DNA of 64,000 nucleotides from JBCBJX01 sp964342855 (GTDB lineage Bacteria; Pseudomonadota; Alphaproteobacteria; Caulobacterales; Parvularculaceae): assembly GCA_964342855.1 (NCBI GenBank), contig CAYFIB010000013.1, positions 8,431-72,430 of the forward strand, given 5' to 3'. Positions within the stretch are counted from its first letter, which is position 1. Each line of letters begins with the position of its first letter. The translations under genes were made by a program, and so were the position numbers. This document shows positions 34,381 to 43,704 of the stretch, piece by piece. The notes beneath the pieces were generated by a model. The model worked only from the letters and a program-made list of their open reading frames with translations, was not told where the DNA came from and searched no databases.

Positions 34381-36822
34381 CTATTCCGCCGCCATCAGGG
34401 GTTTGAACTCATGAGATTGAACGCCCGCACGCGCACGCTCCGCCCACGGGTCTTGCTGCATGAATTGCTGTGAATAGAGGAACCGATCATAAAGCGCTGC
34501 GCGTTTCTCTGAATCATCAACGATCTGGGAGCGAACCTTGTCGAGCCCCACACGCGCGGACCACTTGTAGATCCGCTCCAGATACCAGGCCTGTTCCCGA
34601 TAAAGCTGCATCAGCGCCGACGCGTACTCCAGCACCTCGTCTTCGGTTTCGACCTTGCAGAGAATATCCGTCCCGCGAACGTGCATGCCCGCGGCTCCGG
34701 CGAAGTGCAGCTCATAGCCGCTGTCGACGCAGACGACGCCGATATCCTTGCAGGTCGCCTCGGCGCAGTTTCTCGGGCACCCGGAGACCGCGAGCTTCAC
34801 CTTGTGCGGCGTCCATGAGCCCCACATCAGCTTTTCAAGCTTCACTCCAAGTCCAGTAGAATCCTGCGTCCCGAAGCGGCACCAGTCCGTTCCGACGCAG
34901 GTCTTCACCGTACGCAGGCCCTTGGCGTAGGCGTGCCCGGAGACCAGCCCGGCGGCGTTCAGATCACCCCAGACGTCAGGAAGGTCCTCCTTCCGCACAC
35001 CAAGGAGGTCGATACGCTGCCCGCCGGTGACCTTCACGGTCGGTATTCTGAACTTGTCCGCGACGTCCGCAATCGCACGCAACTCGTCCGGCGTCGTCAA
35101 GCCTCCCCACATGCGCGGCACGACGGAGTATGTTCCGTCTTTCTGGATATTGGCGTGAACGCGCTCGTTGATGAAGCGAGACTGCGCGTCATCGACATAC
35201 TCCCCCGGCCACGCCGCCAGCAGGTAGTAATTGAGCGCCGGGCGGCACTTCGCGCACCCGCAGGAGGTTTTCCAGTCAAGTTCCTGCATGACGGCGGGAA
35301 TGGACTTCAGCGACTGCGCAAGAATGAGGCGGCGAACCTCGTCGTGCCCGAGATCGGTGCACGGACATATCCCGGCAGGCGCGTTCGCTTCAAACGCGTC
35401 GCCGAGCGACAATGACAGAAGCTGCTCGACAAGCCCCGTACATGTTCCACAGGAAGAGGACGCCTTCGTGCAGGCGCGGGCGGATGCAAGGTCCTTAACG
35501 GCGCCGCTACTGACCGCCTGTAGAATTTCGCCCTTGGAAACGCCGTTGCAACCGCAGATCTCCACGTCATCTGGCAAGGCTGCAACGGCCGCCATAGGGT
35601 CCGCTGGTCCGGCTCCCGCAAAGGCCTGCCCGAAAATCAGCGTGTCGCGCTCATCCTTTGAAATGAGCTCGCCGGATCTGATCCGTTGCAGGAAGAAAGA
35701 CCCGTCCGCCGTTTCGCCGTAGAGGACGGCGCCTATGAGCTTATCGCCTTCCAGAACGAGGCGCTTGTACACGCCTCGCGAAGCGTCCCGGAACACGACC
35801 TCATCGCGCTCTTCTGCTTCGGCGAAGTCTCCAGCAGAGAACAGATCAATGCCGGTGACTTTCAGCTTTGTCGAGGTTTCCGAGTGAACGAAGGGCGCCG
35901 CATCTCTCCCCGCCAGAACGGCGCCGGCGACCTTGGCCTGCTCATAAAGCGGCGCGACCAGACCGTACACGTTGCCTTCAAACTCGATACACTCGCCGAC
36001 CGCGAACACATCCGGATCCGACGTCCGCATGAACCCGTCGACCTGCACGCCGCGACCGACATCCAGACCAGCGGAGCGTGCAAGTTCAATGTTCGGCCGT
36101 ATGCCGACGGCCATCACCACGATATCCGCGGCGAGCTCGCTTCCATCGTCCAGCGCAACACCGGTGACGCGGTCCTTTCCCAGAATCGCTTTCGTGTTCG
36201 CCCGCGTCCTGATATCGACGCCGCGATCGACCAACGCCTTTTCCAGCAGGTAGCCCGCGGAGCCGTCCAGCTGACGTTCCATCAGGGTCGGCATAAGATG
36301 CACGACGCTGACCTCCATGCCGCGCGCCTTCAGCCCCGCCGCAGCCTCAAGCCCCAGCAGCCCGCCGCCGATGACGACGGCGCGTCCGCCGTTTTTCGCC
36401 GCCGCCAGCATGGCCTCGACATCGTCCAGGTCGCGATAGGCGAGAACGCCGGGCAGATCGGCGCCCGGCACGGGGATGATGAACGGGTTCGATCCGGTCG
36501 CGACGACCAGCTTGTCATAGGTCGCCGACACGCCGGATGCGGATCGGACGATCCGTGCGGACCGATCAATCTCCGTCACCCGCTCGCCCTTGTGAAGGGT
36601 TATGTCGTGTTCCGCATACCACGCGTCGTCATGGATGATGATATCGTCATAGGCCTGCTCGCCCGATAGCACGGGCGACAGCATGATGCGGTTGTAGTTC
36701 ACCCGCGGTTCGGCGTTGAAGATGGTGACGTCGTATAGCTCCGGCTCAAGATCGAACAGGGCTTCAAGCATGCGCCCCGGCGCCATGCCGTTGCCGATGA
36801 CCACCAGTTTCTGTTTCGTCAT
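34381..36822 (-). CDS. nirB: NADH-dependent assimilatory nitrite reductase large subunit NirB
   Basis: An 813-residue flavoprotein reducing nitrite to ammonium with NAD(P)H. Residues 1-300 are a pyridine nucleotide-disulfide oxidoreductase domain (VVIGNGMAPGRMLEALF for FAD, AVVIGGGLLGLEAAAGL for NAD). Two BFD-like 2Fe-2S domains follow, with CGCNGVSKGEILQAV ... CGTC and CPCTD ... CGCAKC. The siroheme/4Fe-4S half has CVGTDWCRFG and VSGCPRNCAEATC, the C-x5-C and C-x3-C pattern of siroheme reductases. The length is close to Klebsiella-type NirB. It overlaps the preceding ATPase gene by one base. Confidence 0.95.
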   Translation of the reverse strand: MTKQKLVVIGNGMAPGRMLEALFDLEPELYDVTIFNAEPRVNYNRIMLSPVLSGEQAYDDIIIHDDAWYAEHDITLHKGERVTEIDRSARIVRSASGVSATYDKLVVATGSNPFIIPVPGADLPGVLAYRDLDDVEAMLAAAKNGGRAVVIGGGLLGLEAAAGLKARGMEVSVVHLMPTLMERQLDGSAGYLLEKALVDRGVDIRTRANTKAILGKDRVTGVALDDGSELAADIVVMAVGIRPNIELARSAGLDVGRGVQVDGFMRTSDPDVFAVGECIEFEGNVYGLVAPLYEQAKVAGAVLAGRDAAPFVHSETSTKLKVTGIDLFSAGDFAEAEERDEVVFRDASRGVYKRLVLEGDKLIGAVLYGETADGSFFLQRIRSGELISKDERDTLIFGQAFAGAGPADPMAAVAALPDDVEICGCNGVSKGEILQAVSSGAVKDLASARACTKASSSCGTCTGLVEQLLSLSLGDAFEANAPAGICPCTDLGHDEVRRLILAQSLKSIPAVMQELDWKTSCGCAKCRPALNYYLLAAWPGEYVDDAQSRFINERVHANIQKDGTYSVVPRMWGGLTTPDELRAIADVADKFRIPTVKVTGGQRIDLLGVRKEDLPDVWGDLNAAGLVSGHAYAKGLRTVKTCVGTDWCRFGTQDSTGLGVKLEKLMWGSWTPHKVKLAVSGCPRNCAEATCKDIGVVCVDSGYELHFAGAAGMHVRGTDILCKVETEDEVLEYASALMQLYREQAWYLERIYKWSARVGLDKVRSQIVDDSEKRAALYDRFLYSQQFMQQDPWAERARAGVQSHEFKPLMAAE

Positions 36823-38513
36823 CAGGCCGCCTCCTCATCGTCGTCGGAGGCGCTCGCTTTCGGGTCCGCCCCGCCTTCGTAGTCTTCAAGAAACTGGATG
36901 AGTTCCTGCCGATAGCGGTAATAATCCGGGTGCTCCATGAGAGATTTGCGCGTACGCGGACGGGGAATGTCCACCTCCATCACCTTGCCGATCCGAGCGT
37001 TCGGTCCGTTGGTCATCATCACCACACGGTCAGCCAGAAGGATCGCCTCATCCACATCGTGGGTTACGCACAGCGCCGTAACCGACGTCCGCTGCCAGAC
37101 CTCCATCAGCACTTCCTGAAGTTCCCAACGCGTCAGGCTGTCGAGCATGCCGAACGGTTCGTCGAGAAGAAGGAGACGCGGACTGAGCGCGAAGGCGCGT
37201 GCGATGCCGACGCGCTGGCGCATGCCGTTCGACATGTCGGCCGCTGTTTTATCCAAAGCATCGCCGAGACCGACCCGGTGCAGATAATACTCAACGACCT
37301 GCTCACGTTCCTCCTGCGTCGCCTTCGGATAAACCCGGTCGACGCCGACAGCGACATTCTGCTTCGCCGTCAGCCACGGGAACAACGACGGCGCCTGGAA
37401 CACCACGGCGCGGTCCGGCCCGGCGCCGCGCACTTCGTATCCACCGAGAATGATGCCGCCCCGCGAGACATCGTTCAGCCCGGCCGTCATGGTCAGAACA
37501 GTTGATTTTCCGCATCCCGAGTGCCCGATGACGGAGATGAACTCTCCCTTGCGGACTTTCAGATCAAAGCCGTCGACGACGGTGAGCGGCCCTTTCGGCG
37601 TCGGGTAAATCTTCGACACCTGTGAATATTCAAGATATCTTTCCGGCCGCCCGAGGGTCTCGTCCGCGATCTTGCGGTAGGCTTTCGGCGCCAGCGGCGT
37701 CACATTCGGCAACTCCCCATGCGTTGCTTTTGCTTTCTTGGCGATGCCGACATCCACGAGATAGTCCGTCACCGCCTTGCGCACGGCCTTGAAGTCCGGA
37801 TCGTCATTCATCTTCGTGCGGTCGCGCGGACGCAGTAGCCGCACCTCGAACTCCGGACCGAGCGTCGCTCCTGGCCCGGGGTTCAGCGGAATGATCCGGT
37901 CAGCCATAAGAATGGCCTCATCGACATCGTTCGTGATCAGAATGACCGTCTTGCGGTTTCGGGACCAGATATCGCTGATCTCATCCTGCAGCTTGGAGCG
38001 CGTCAGCGCATCAAGCGCGGACAACGGCTCGTCCAGAAGCAGTATGGACGGATCCATGGCGAGCGCGCGCGCGACGGAGACCCGCTGTCGCATGCCCCCT
38101 GAAAGCTCCGCGGGGCGACGGTCCGCCGCGTGGGCTAGTCCCACCATCTCCACATACTTTTCGACCCTCGCCGAGCGATCGGTTCTGCTTTCCTTTGAAA
38201 AAACCGAATCCACCGCCAGCGCCACGTTCTGACGAACCGTCAGCCAAGGCATCAACGAGTAGCTCTGGAACACGACGCCGCGGTCGGCGCTCGGGCCGAC
38301 GACAGGCTCTTCTTTGCAGATCACCTCGCCTGCATCAGGCCTTTCAAGCCCGGCCAGCAGGTTGATAAGCGTCGTTTTTCCGGATCCGGAGAACCCGACC
38401 AGCGCGACGAACTCTCCCTCCTCAACCGACAGGGAGATATCCCGAAGCACCTCAACGCGATCTTCATCACGTCCGAAGCCCTTGGAGACGTTCCGCAGTT
38501 CAAGGATCGACAT
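36822..38513 (-). CDS. Nitrate ABC transporter, fused tandem ATPase (NrtCD-like)
   Basis: A 563-residue protein made of two complete ATP-binding cassettes joined by a ~60-residue linker. Domain 1 (residues ~1-230) has Walker A GFSGSGKTT, signature LSGGM and Walker B ILLLDEP. Domain 2 (~290-540) has GHSGCGKST, a degenerate signature MSNGM and LLLLDEP. Both are of the taurine/nitrate SsuB-like class. Cyanobacteria use separate NrtC (with a binding domain) and NrtD. Here both ATPases are on one chain, so one protein can energise the NrtB dimer. The domains differ, so the two sites may not be equivalent. It is in the operon between nrtB and nirB. Confidence 0.9.
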   Translation of the reverse strand: MSILELRNVSKGFGRDEDRVEVLRDISLSVEEGEFVALVGFSGSGKTTLINLLAGLERPDAGEVICKEEPVVGPSADRGVVFQSYSLMPWLTVRQNVALAVDSVFSKESRTDRSARVEKYVEMVGLAHAADRRPAELSGGMRQRVSVARALAMDPSILLLDEPLSALDALTRSKLQDEISDIWSRNRKTVILITNDVDEAILMADRIIPLNPGPGATLGPEFEVRLLRPRDRTKMNDDPDFKAVRKAVTDYLVDVGIAKKAKATHGELPNVTPLAPKAYRKIADETLGRPERYLEYSQVSKIYPTPKGPLTVVDGFDLKVRKGEFISVIGHSGCGKSTVLTMTAGLNDVSRGGIILGGYEVRGAGPDRAVVFQAPSLFPWLTAKQNVAVGVDRVYPKATQEEREQVVEYYLHRVGLGDALDKTAADMSNGMRQRVGIARAFALSPRLLLLDEPFGMLDSLTRWELQEVLMEVWQRTSVTALCVTHDVDEAILLADRVVMMTNGPNARIGKVMEVDIPRPRTRKSLMEHPDYYRYRQELIQFLEDYEGGADPKASASDDDEEAA

Positions 38514-38526
38514 ACACCTCTCTCCT

Positions 38527-39684
38527 TTAACGCTGAGCGGAAAACGTGAACATCGACTGGAGCGCGACCATCACCCGGTCGAGAAGGAAACCGATGACGC
38601 CGATGGTGAGCACCGCCACCATGATTTTCGCGAGCGACTGGGACGAGCCGTTCTGAAATTCATCCCAGACGAACTTTCCTAGCCCGGGGTTCTGCGCCAG
38701 CATCTCAGCTGCGATCAGAACCATCCAACCGACGCCGAGGGAGAGGCGCATGCCAGTGAAGATAAGCGGCAGGGCCGACGGCAGAACAAGGCGCGTCACC
38801 TTCGTCCACGGATGAAGGTTCAGGACTTTCCCGACGTTCACAAGGTCCTTGTCGACAGTGGCGACACCAAGCGCTGTGTTGATCAGTGTCGGCCACAAAG
38901 AACACAGCGTCACGGTTACCGCGGACGTAAGGAAAGATTTCGGGATGGCGGAGTCCGGGGCGGTTGTCGCTGAAACGACCATGGTCACGATCGGGAGCCA
39001 TGCAAGCGGCGAGACGGGTTTGAAAATCTGGATGAGCGGGTTCATGGCGCCATTGATGAAAGGCGACATGCCCATGAGAATACCGAGCGGCGCAGCGAAC
39101 AGAACGGCGAGGAAGAACCCGAAGAACACCGTCTGCAGACTGGTCCATATCTGATCGTAATACGTCGGCTTGCCGGTGTAATCGACTTCGCGAACGCGAT
39201 CGCCGCGCCCGGCTTCGATAAGCGCCGCATTCCGGGCGTCCTGCCGGTCATAGAATTCGGCCGCCTTGGCGCGCTCCTGAACATGATCCTTATGGAGAAC
39301 GACCGCCTGCTCAGCGACCTCCGCCGGACCGGGAACCGCGCCAAGAGAGGTCTGCACCGTCGGCGCAAGCTGCGCCCACGCGAATAGAAACAGGAATATC
39401 GCCAGAAGCGGTACGCCCAGCCGGGTCCAGACAAGCGACAGGTTCGGCTTGACCGCGTCTCCAGCGGCGATCATCAGCAGGGGCGTCACCCAGGACAACG
39501 CAAAGATATCAAGAAACTTCGCCGCCTTGTTGATGGTCGAGAACGCCTTCTCCTGACGCGCCGCCTTCGCTTTGGCCGCATCTGGTTTCTCTACTTCCTG
39601 CGCGGTCGGTATGGCGATCGGCTCTTCCGCGCGATCAACCTTCGCCGATGCATCAGTTCGCTCGACAATCATCGCACTGCTCAT
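38527..39684 (-). CDS. nrtB: Nitrate ABC transporter permease NrtB
   Basis: A 385-residue inner-membrane protein. A ~50-residue Lys/Ala-rich cytoplasmic N-terminus precedes helix 1 (LDIFALSWVTPLLMIA), followed by a second helix and a ~90-residue soluble insertion rich in charged residues. The BPD_transp_1 core then follows, with the EAA loop ATVDKDLVNVGKVLNLHPW and LPSALPLIFTGMRLSLG. The insertion, at residues ~115-175, is longer than in SsuC-type permeases and is characteristic of nitrate permeases. It starts 68 bases after nrtA. Confidence 0.92.
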   Translation of the reverse strand: MSSAMIVERTDASAKVDRAEEPIAIPTAQEVEKPDAAKAKAARQEKAFSTINKAAKFLDIFALSWVTPLLMIAAGDAVKPNLSLVWTRLGVPLLAIFLFLFAWAQLAPTVQTSLGAVPGPAEVAEQAVVLHKDHVQERAKAAEFYDRQDARNAALIEAGRGDRVREVDYTGKPTYYDQIWTSLQTVFFGFFLAVLFAAPLGILMGMSPFINGAMNPLIQIFKPVSPLAWLPIVTMVVSATTAPDSAIPKSFLTSAVTVTLCSLWPTLINTALGVATVDKDLVNVGKVLNLHPWTKVTRLVLPSALPLIFTGMRLSLGVGWMVLIAAEMLAQNPGLGKFVWDEFQNGSSQSLAKIMVAVLTIGVIGFLLDRVMVALQSMFTFSAQR

Positions 39685-39752
39685 TTCACTGCTCCATCGT
39701 CATGTTCGACAGAAAGGATCGCGCCGCCGCAGCGTCGATCCGTTATCTGATG

Positions 39753-41219
39753 TTATTCAGAGGGCGAAACGACGCCGCCGCCTACAACCTGATCCGCGCC
39801 CTTCAGGCCGATATCGAAGTTTTCGAGATAAGCGTTCGGCTCGCGGCCGTTGAAAACGACCCCGTCGATGAACTCGCTCTGCGGTTCACGATAGCCATCC
39901 GTCCCCCATGGGAACGCTGCTTCTTCAGCGAGATCGTCATCGACCAGAGAGCGCGCCGCCGTAAGGTAGATATCCGGACGGTAGACCTTGCGAGCCACTT
40001 CGTCGTACCAGGCGTCCGATTGCTGTTCGGCGATCTGCCCCCAACGACGCATCTGCGATAGATACCAGACGGCGTCAGAGTAGTATGGATACGTTGCATT
40101 ATAGCGAAAGAAGACGTTGAAGTCCGGAATTTCCCGTTTATCGCCTTTTTCGTATTCGAAAGTGCCGGTCATCGAATTGGCGATGACGTCGTAATCGGCG
40201 CCAACATATTCGGGCCGCGCCAGAATCTCCACAGCCTCATGACGATTGGCGTTGTCGTTCTCGTCAAGCCAGATGGCCGCCCGGATGAGCGCTCGAGTGA
40301 CCGCGAGAACCGTGTTCGGATTTTCTTCCGCGAAGTTCGCTGAAAAACCGAAAACCTTTTCAGGATTATCTTTCCAAATCTCATAGTCCGTGATGACCGG
40401 AACGCCGACGCCTTTGAAGACGGCTTGCTGATTCCATGGCTCGCCCACGCAATAGCCATAAATCGTGCCAGCCTCGAGCGTCGCGGGCATCTGCGGGGGC
40501 GGAGTGACGGAAAGCAGCGCCTCGGCCTGTATCTGTCCGGAAACGTCATCGGGCGAATAGTAGCCCGGGTGAACGCCGCCTGCAGCGAGCCAGTACCGCA
40601 GTTCGTAGTTGTGCGTCGAAACGGGGAAGACCATGCCCATATTGAACGGGCGCCCTTCATCACGGAACTTCTCAACAACAGGCTTCAGGTGTTCCGCGCC
40701 GATAGGATGTACGGGAAACCCGTCAGGCTGCTTTGGAATGCCGGGCTTCATCACCTCCCAGACTTCATTGGAAACGGTTATTCCGTTACCATTCAGGTCC
40801 ATGGAGAACGGCGTGATGATATGCGCCTCGGTGCCATAACCGATCGTCGCCGCGAGCGGCTGACCGGCAAGCATGTGCGCGCCTTCAAGCTCGCCATCGA
40901 TCACCCGATCAAGTAGAACTTTCCAGTTGGCCTGCGGTTCAAGAGTTACGTAGAGCCCTTCGTCTTCGAAGTAGCCCTTCTCATACGCGATCGCGAGGGG
41001 CGCCATGTCCGTGAGCTTGATGAAGCCGAAGGTCAGATCAGACACCTCAACATCATACTCTGGAAGCTGGACCTCAGATACCGGAACTTCTTTAGACGAG
41101 CCGACCTCTTCAGTCGGCGTTTCACCGCCGCACGCGGCGAGTGTCAGGATCGCGATAATCGCGCGTCCGCTGGAACGGACTGAAAATTTATGCGGGGCGT
41201 GTGTGAATGGCGTTGTCAT
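39753..41219 (-). CDS. nrtA: Nitrate-binding lipoprotein NrtA
   Basis: A 488-residue substrate-binding protein. The N-terminus contains AIIAILTLAACGG, a lipobox (LAAC), after a 30-residue basic leader. It is thus anchored in the periplasm. Ligand motifs FSMDLNGNGITVSNEVWE, VFPVSTHNYELRYWLAAGG and GYCVGEPWNQQAVF match NrtA, while the bicarbonate-binding CmpA is the alternative. The nirBD and nasA context settles on nitrate. It is the first gene of the leftward operon behind a ~340-base leader. Confidence 0.93.
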   Translation of the reverse strand: MTTPFTHAPHKFSVRSSGRAIIAILTLAACGGETPTEEVGSSKEVPVSEVQLPEYDVEVSDLTFGFIKLTDMAPLAIAYEKGYFEDEGLYVTLEPQANWKVLLDRVIDGELEGAHMLAGQPLAATIGYGTEAHIITPFSMDLNGNGITVSNEVWEVMKPGIPKQPDGFPVHPIGAEHLKPVVEKFRDEGRPFNMGMVFPVSTHNYELRYWLAAGGVHPGYYSPDDVSGQIQAEALLSVTPPPQMPATLEAGTIYGYCVGEPWNQQAVFKGVGVPVITDYEIWKDNPEKVFGFSANFAEENPNTVLAVTRALIRAAIWLDENDNANRHEAVEILARPEYVGADYDVIANSMTGTFEYEKGDKREIPDFNVFFRYNATYPYYSDAVWYLSQMRRWGQIAEQQSDAWYDEVARKVYRPDIYLTAARSLVDDDLAEEAAFPWGTDGYREPQSEFIDGVVFNGREPNAYLENFDIGLKGADQVVGGGVVSPSE

Positions 41220-41560
41220 GGCGTCGACATCCTATGTTGCGCGTCGCAGCGCGGAGCGATCCGCGCGCAGACAGCAAAACCCGTTGAACTTCTCAGCACA
41301 CCCGCTTTTCAGCGAAGGCGCATCGTGCCGCTTCGCGGCGTTTTATGCCCAACGTCGGACGTCGATTTCGGAATTTGGCGTTTCCGGTTTGTGACAGCGT
41401 CGTCACAAATTCAAGGAAGCATAATCGCCCGCCCAAAGCGAGAACTATTTTGCTGCGCTGCAGAATTTTTGCAGAGAATGGACGTTTCAAGATGGTTTTG
41501 TGCGATTTTATCGCGACATAATGGCTTTTTTAGCTAATTTATATCCTGGAAGCGATTCTC
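41220..41560 (-). promoter_or_regulatory. nrtA leader with two hexaloop hairpins, candidate NasT target
   Basis: The untranslated leader of the nitrate operon (read on the minus strand). Hairpin 1 at 41388-41409 has perfect eight-base-pair arms TTTGTGAC/GTCACAAA and the loop GACGCT. Hairpin 2 at 41347-41360 has arms GTCC/GGGC (one G-U pair) and the loop GACGTT, 27 bases further on. A third, GCCGC/GCGGC at 41327-41339, follows directly. ANTAR proteins such as NasT bind pairs of hairpins with six-base loops. G at loop position 4 fits the consensus, but position 1 is G rather than A. No T run was seen after the third hairpin. A small inverted repeat GCGAT/ATCGC lies upstream at 41502-41514. Confidence 0.45.
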
Positions 41561-41692
41561 CCAAACAGGCTGGCCTTCACAGCCTGCTACCCCGCCGCCC
41601 CGATTTGGCGTGAACGCCCTCGCGATCTGGGCATTGCTCGACGGCCAAACGAATGCTCGTGCTCGCCTCCGAGGAAGCAACATGCCGACACG
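41561..41692. other. Intergenic tail between pbpC and the nrtA leader
   Basis: 132 bases holding no recognisable gene. It should contain the promoter for the nitrate operon, read leftward, but no clear -35/-10 or sigma-54 pair was identified. No obvious terminator for pbpC is present. Confidence 0.3.
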
Positions 41693-43693
41693 CTAGGATT
41701 GGGTCTCAAATACCCGGACGTTCACGGAGGCGACATTCCCCTCTCGGTCAACCACGCTGACCTCGTAGAAGCCGACCCCTGCGGGCCGCCATTCCGCGCG
41801 ACCGCCGACGTCGACGAGCGGCGCTCCGTTTACATACCAGTTGAGACCGGCGCCGCGACCCGCCAGAACGACCGGGCGACCGCTGGCGCGGTGGAGCGGC
41901 AGCTCCGCCCCCTCCGATGGAAAAACGATGCGCGGGCCCGTGACGGAGCTGACGGCGGCGCTGACCCAAGGCGCCGGCGGCGCGGGGGCGTCCGTTCCTC
42001 CGCGTTCGTTGGGCAGAATATCGAACAGGCGCCTCAGCAACGGCGCCGCGGCTTCAAGGCCCGTCGCGCCCGGTCGCGGCGTCCCGTCCGCACGACCGAC
42101 CCAGACCACCACCACGTAGCCGCCGCCGACGCCCGCGGCCCAGGCGTCCCGAAAACCCCAGGACGTGCCCGTCTTTATGGCGACGCGCGGCCCATCCGCC
42201 GACAGGGCCGAGGGCGCGCGGCCCGACGGCGACGGCGCGTCGATCAGGATGCGGCGCACTTTCGCGGCGGCGGCGTCGCTCATAACGGCGTATCCGTCGC
42301 TCTCTCCGCCCTTTTCCGTCCAATGGAGAGGCGCCGTCGCCCCCTCTCCCGCCAGCGCGGTGTAGAGGAGCGCTAGATCGGACAAGGAAAGCCCCGCCCC
42401 GCCGAGGGCGACCGGCAGCCCCGCGCGTCCGTCCGTTGATGGCGGAAGATCAAGCGGCGCGCCCGCGGCGTCCAGTTGCGCGGCGAAGCGCTCCGCGCCG
42501 ACGCGGCTGAGGAGATCGACCGCCGGCACATTGAGGGAATGGCGAAGCGCGTCGCGGGCGGAAAGATCGCCCTGGTGCGTCCGGTCGAAGTTTTCCGGCG
42601 CATACGTCCCGAACGCTTCGGGCCGGTCGTGCAGGGTCGTCTCCGGCGCCGCGACGCCTGCATCAAACGCCATGGCGTAGATGAAGGGTTTGAGCGTGGA
42701 GCCCGGCGAGCGCGAGGCCGCGGTCAGGTCCACCCACCCGCCCGGCCGGTCACGACCCGCCGAGCCGACATGCGCACGCACGGCGCCGCTCGCCGCCTCG
42801 ACGATCAGCGCCGCCGCCTGCACCTCGTCCCCTTCCAGGAGCGCGTGACTGCGGACGATCTCTTCAGCGATGCGCTGAAGGTTCGCGTCGAGCGTGGAGC
42901 GGGCTTCGGTTGACGCAGCCTCAGCGAGGGCGCGTCGGGCGCCAGCGTCGGCCATCTGCGGAAAATCGCGGCGGCGCGGCGCAGGCGCGGAGAGAAGCGC
43001 GGCGCGGCTTTCGTCTGTCAGCATACCGACCGCTGCGAGGCGTTCACCGATGCGCGCCCGGGCGGCGCGGGCCGCATCCGGGCGACGGTCCGGGCGCCGC
43101 GCCTCGGGGGCCTGCGGCAAAGCGATGAGCAGCGCCTCCTCGGCCGGGTCGAGGTCCGCAGGCTCCTTGCCGAAATAAGCGAGGCTTGCGGCGCGCACGC
43201 CCTCCAGATTGCCGCCATAGGGCGTGAGGGTGAGGTAGAGCTCCAATATCTCCCGCTTCGAGAGCCGCGCCTCGATCTGCAGCGCCCGGAGCGCCTCAAT
43301 GAACTTGGAGCCGATGGTGCGCGGGCGCGGCTCCAGAAGCCGCGCCGTCTGCATGGTGATGGTTGAAGCGCCCGAGGTGACGCGCCCGGCGCGAACGCCA
43401 TCCGCCGTCGCGCGCGCGACGGCGAGCGGGTCGACGCCCCAATGGGAGTAGAAGCGCGCGTCTTCGACAGAGATCAGGCGTTCGATAAACTCCGGATCAA
43501 GATCATCGAGTTTCGCGGGGAGGCGCCAGCGTTGTTCGCTGTTCGAGTAGGCCGCCAGCGGTCGTCCTTCACGATCCAGGACAAGGGAGGAGACGTCCCC
43601 CGCCCGTTCGATCGGCGGCGGGAGCGCGCGGTCGAGGGCGACGACCATCAGGACGACGCCAAGCGCCGCCAGGATCGCGCCTCTCAACCTCAC
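41693..43693 (-). CDS. pbpC: Penicillin-binding protein 1C
   Basis: A 666-residue bifunctional murein synthase with a GTG start preceded by GAGAGG. Hydrophobic anchor at residues 5-20. The GT51 glycosyltransferase has SVEDARFYSHWGVDPLAVAR (catalytic Glu) and TMQTARLLEPRPRT. The transpeptidase domain has the SxxK motif in SPGSTLKPFIYAM, SLNVP as SxN and KTGTSWGFRDAWAAG as KTG. The C-terminal BiPBP_C domain ends GFYEVSVVDREGNVASVNV. It is 12 bases downstream of the alpha-2-macroglobulin gene, its usual partner. A decayed copy of its 3' end lies at 9497-9632. Confidence 0.95.
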   Translation of the reverse strand: MRLRGAILAALGVVLMVVALDRALPPPIERAGDVSSLVLDREGRPLAAYSNSEQRWRLPAKLDDLDPEFIERLISVEDARFYSHWGVDPLAVARATADGVRAGRVTSGASTITMQTARLLEPRPRTIGSKFIEALRALQIEARLSKREILELYLTLTPYGGNLEGVRAASLAYFGKEPADLDPAEEALLIALPQAPEARRPDRRPDAARAARARIGERLAAVGMLTDESRAALLSAPAPRRRDFPQMADAGARRALAEAASTEARSTLDANLQRIAEEIVRSHALLEGDEVQAAALIVEAASGAVRAHVGSAGRDRPGGWVDLTAASRSPGSTLKPFIYAMAFDAGVAAPETTLHDRPEAFGTYAPENFDRTHQGDLSARDALRHSLNVPAVDLLSRVGAERFAAQLDAAGAPLDLPPSTDGRAGLPVALGGAGLSLSDLALLYTALAGEGATAPLHWTEKGGESDGYAVMSDAAAAKVRRILIDAPSPSGRAPSALSADGPRVAIKTGTSWGFRDAWAAGVGGGYVVVVWVGRADGTPRPGATGLEAAAPLLRRLFDILPNERGGTDAPAPPAPWVSAAVSSVTGPRIVFPSEGAELPLHRASGRPVVLAGRGAGLNWYVNGAPLVDVGGRAEWRPAGVGFYEVSVVDREGNVASVNVRVFETQS

Positions 43694-43704
43694 GGGTCAG
43701 CCTC

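Noticed and set aside
41388..41409. A CRP/FNR-like site in the nrtA leader (TGTGA and TCACA)
   Set aside because: The half-sites are separated by eight bases instead of six. The eight-pair stem and six-base loop fit an RNA hairpin better.
41415..41440. A sigma-54 promoter for nrtA (TGG ... TGC)
   Set aside because: The GG to GC spacing is eleven or twelve bases, not ten, so it does not fit the -24/-12 pattern.
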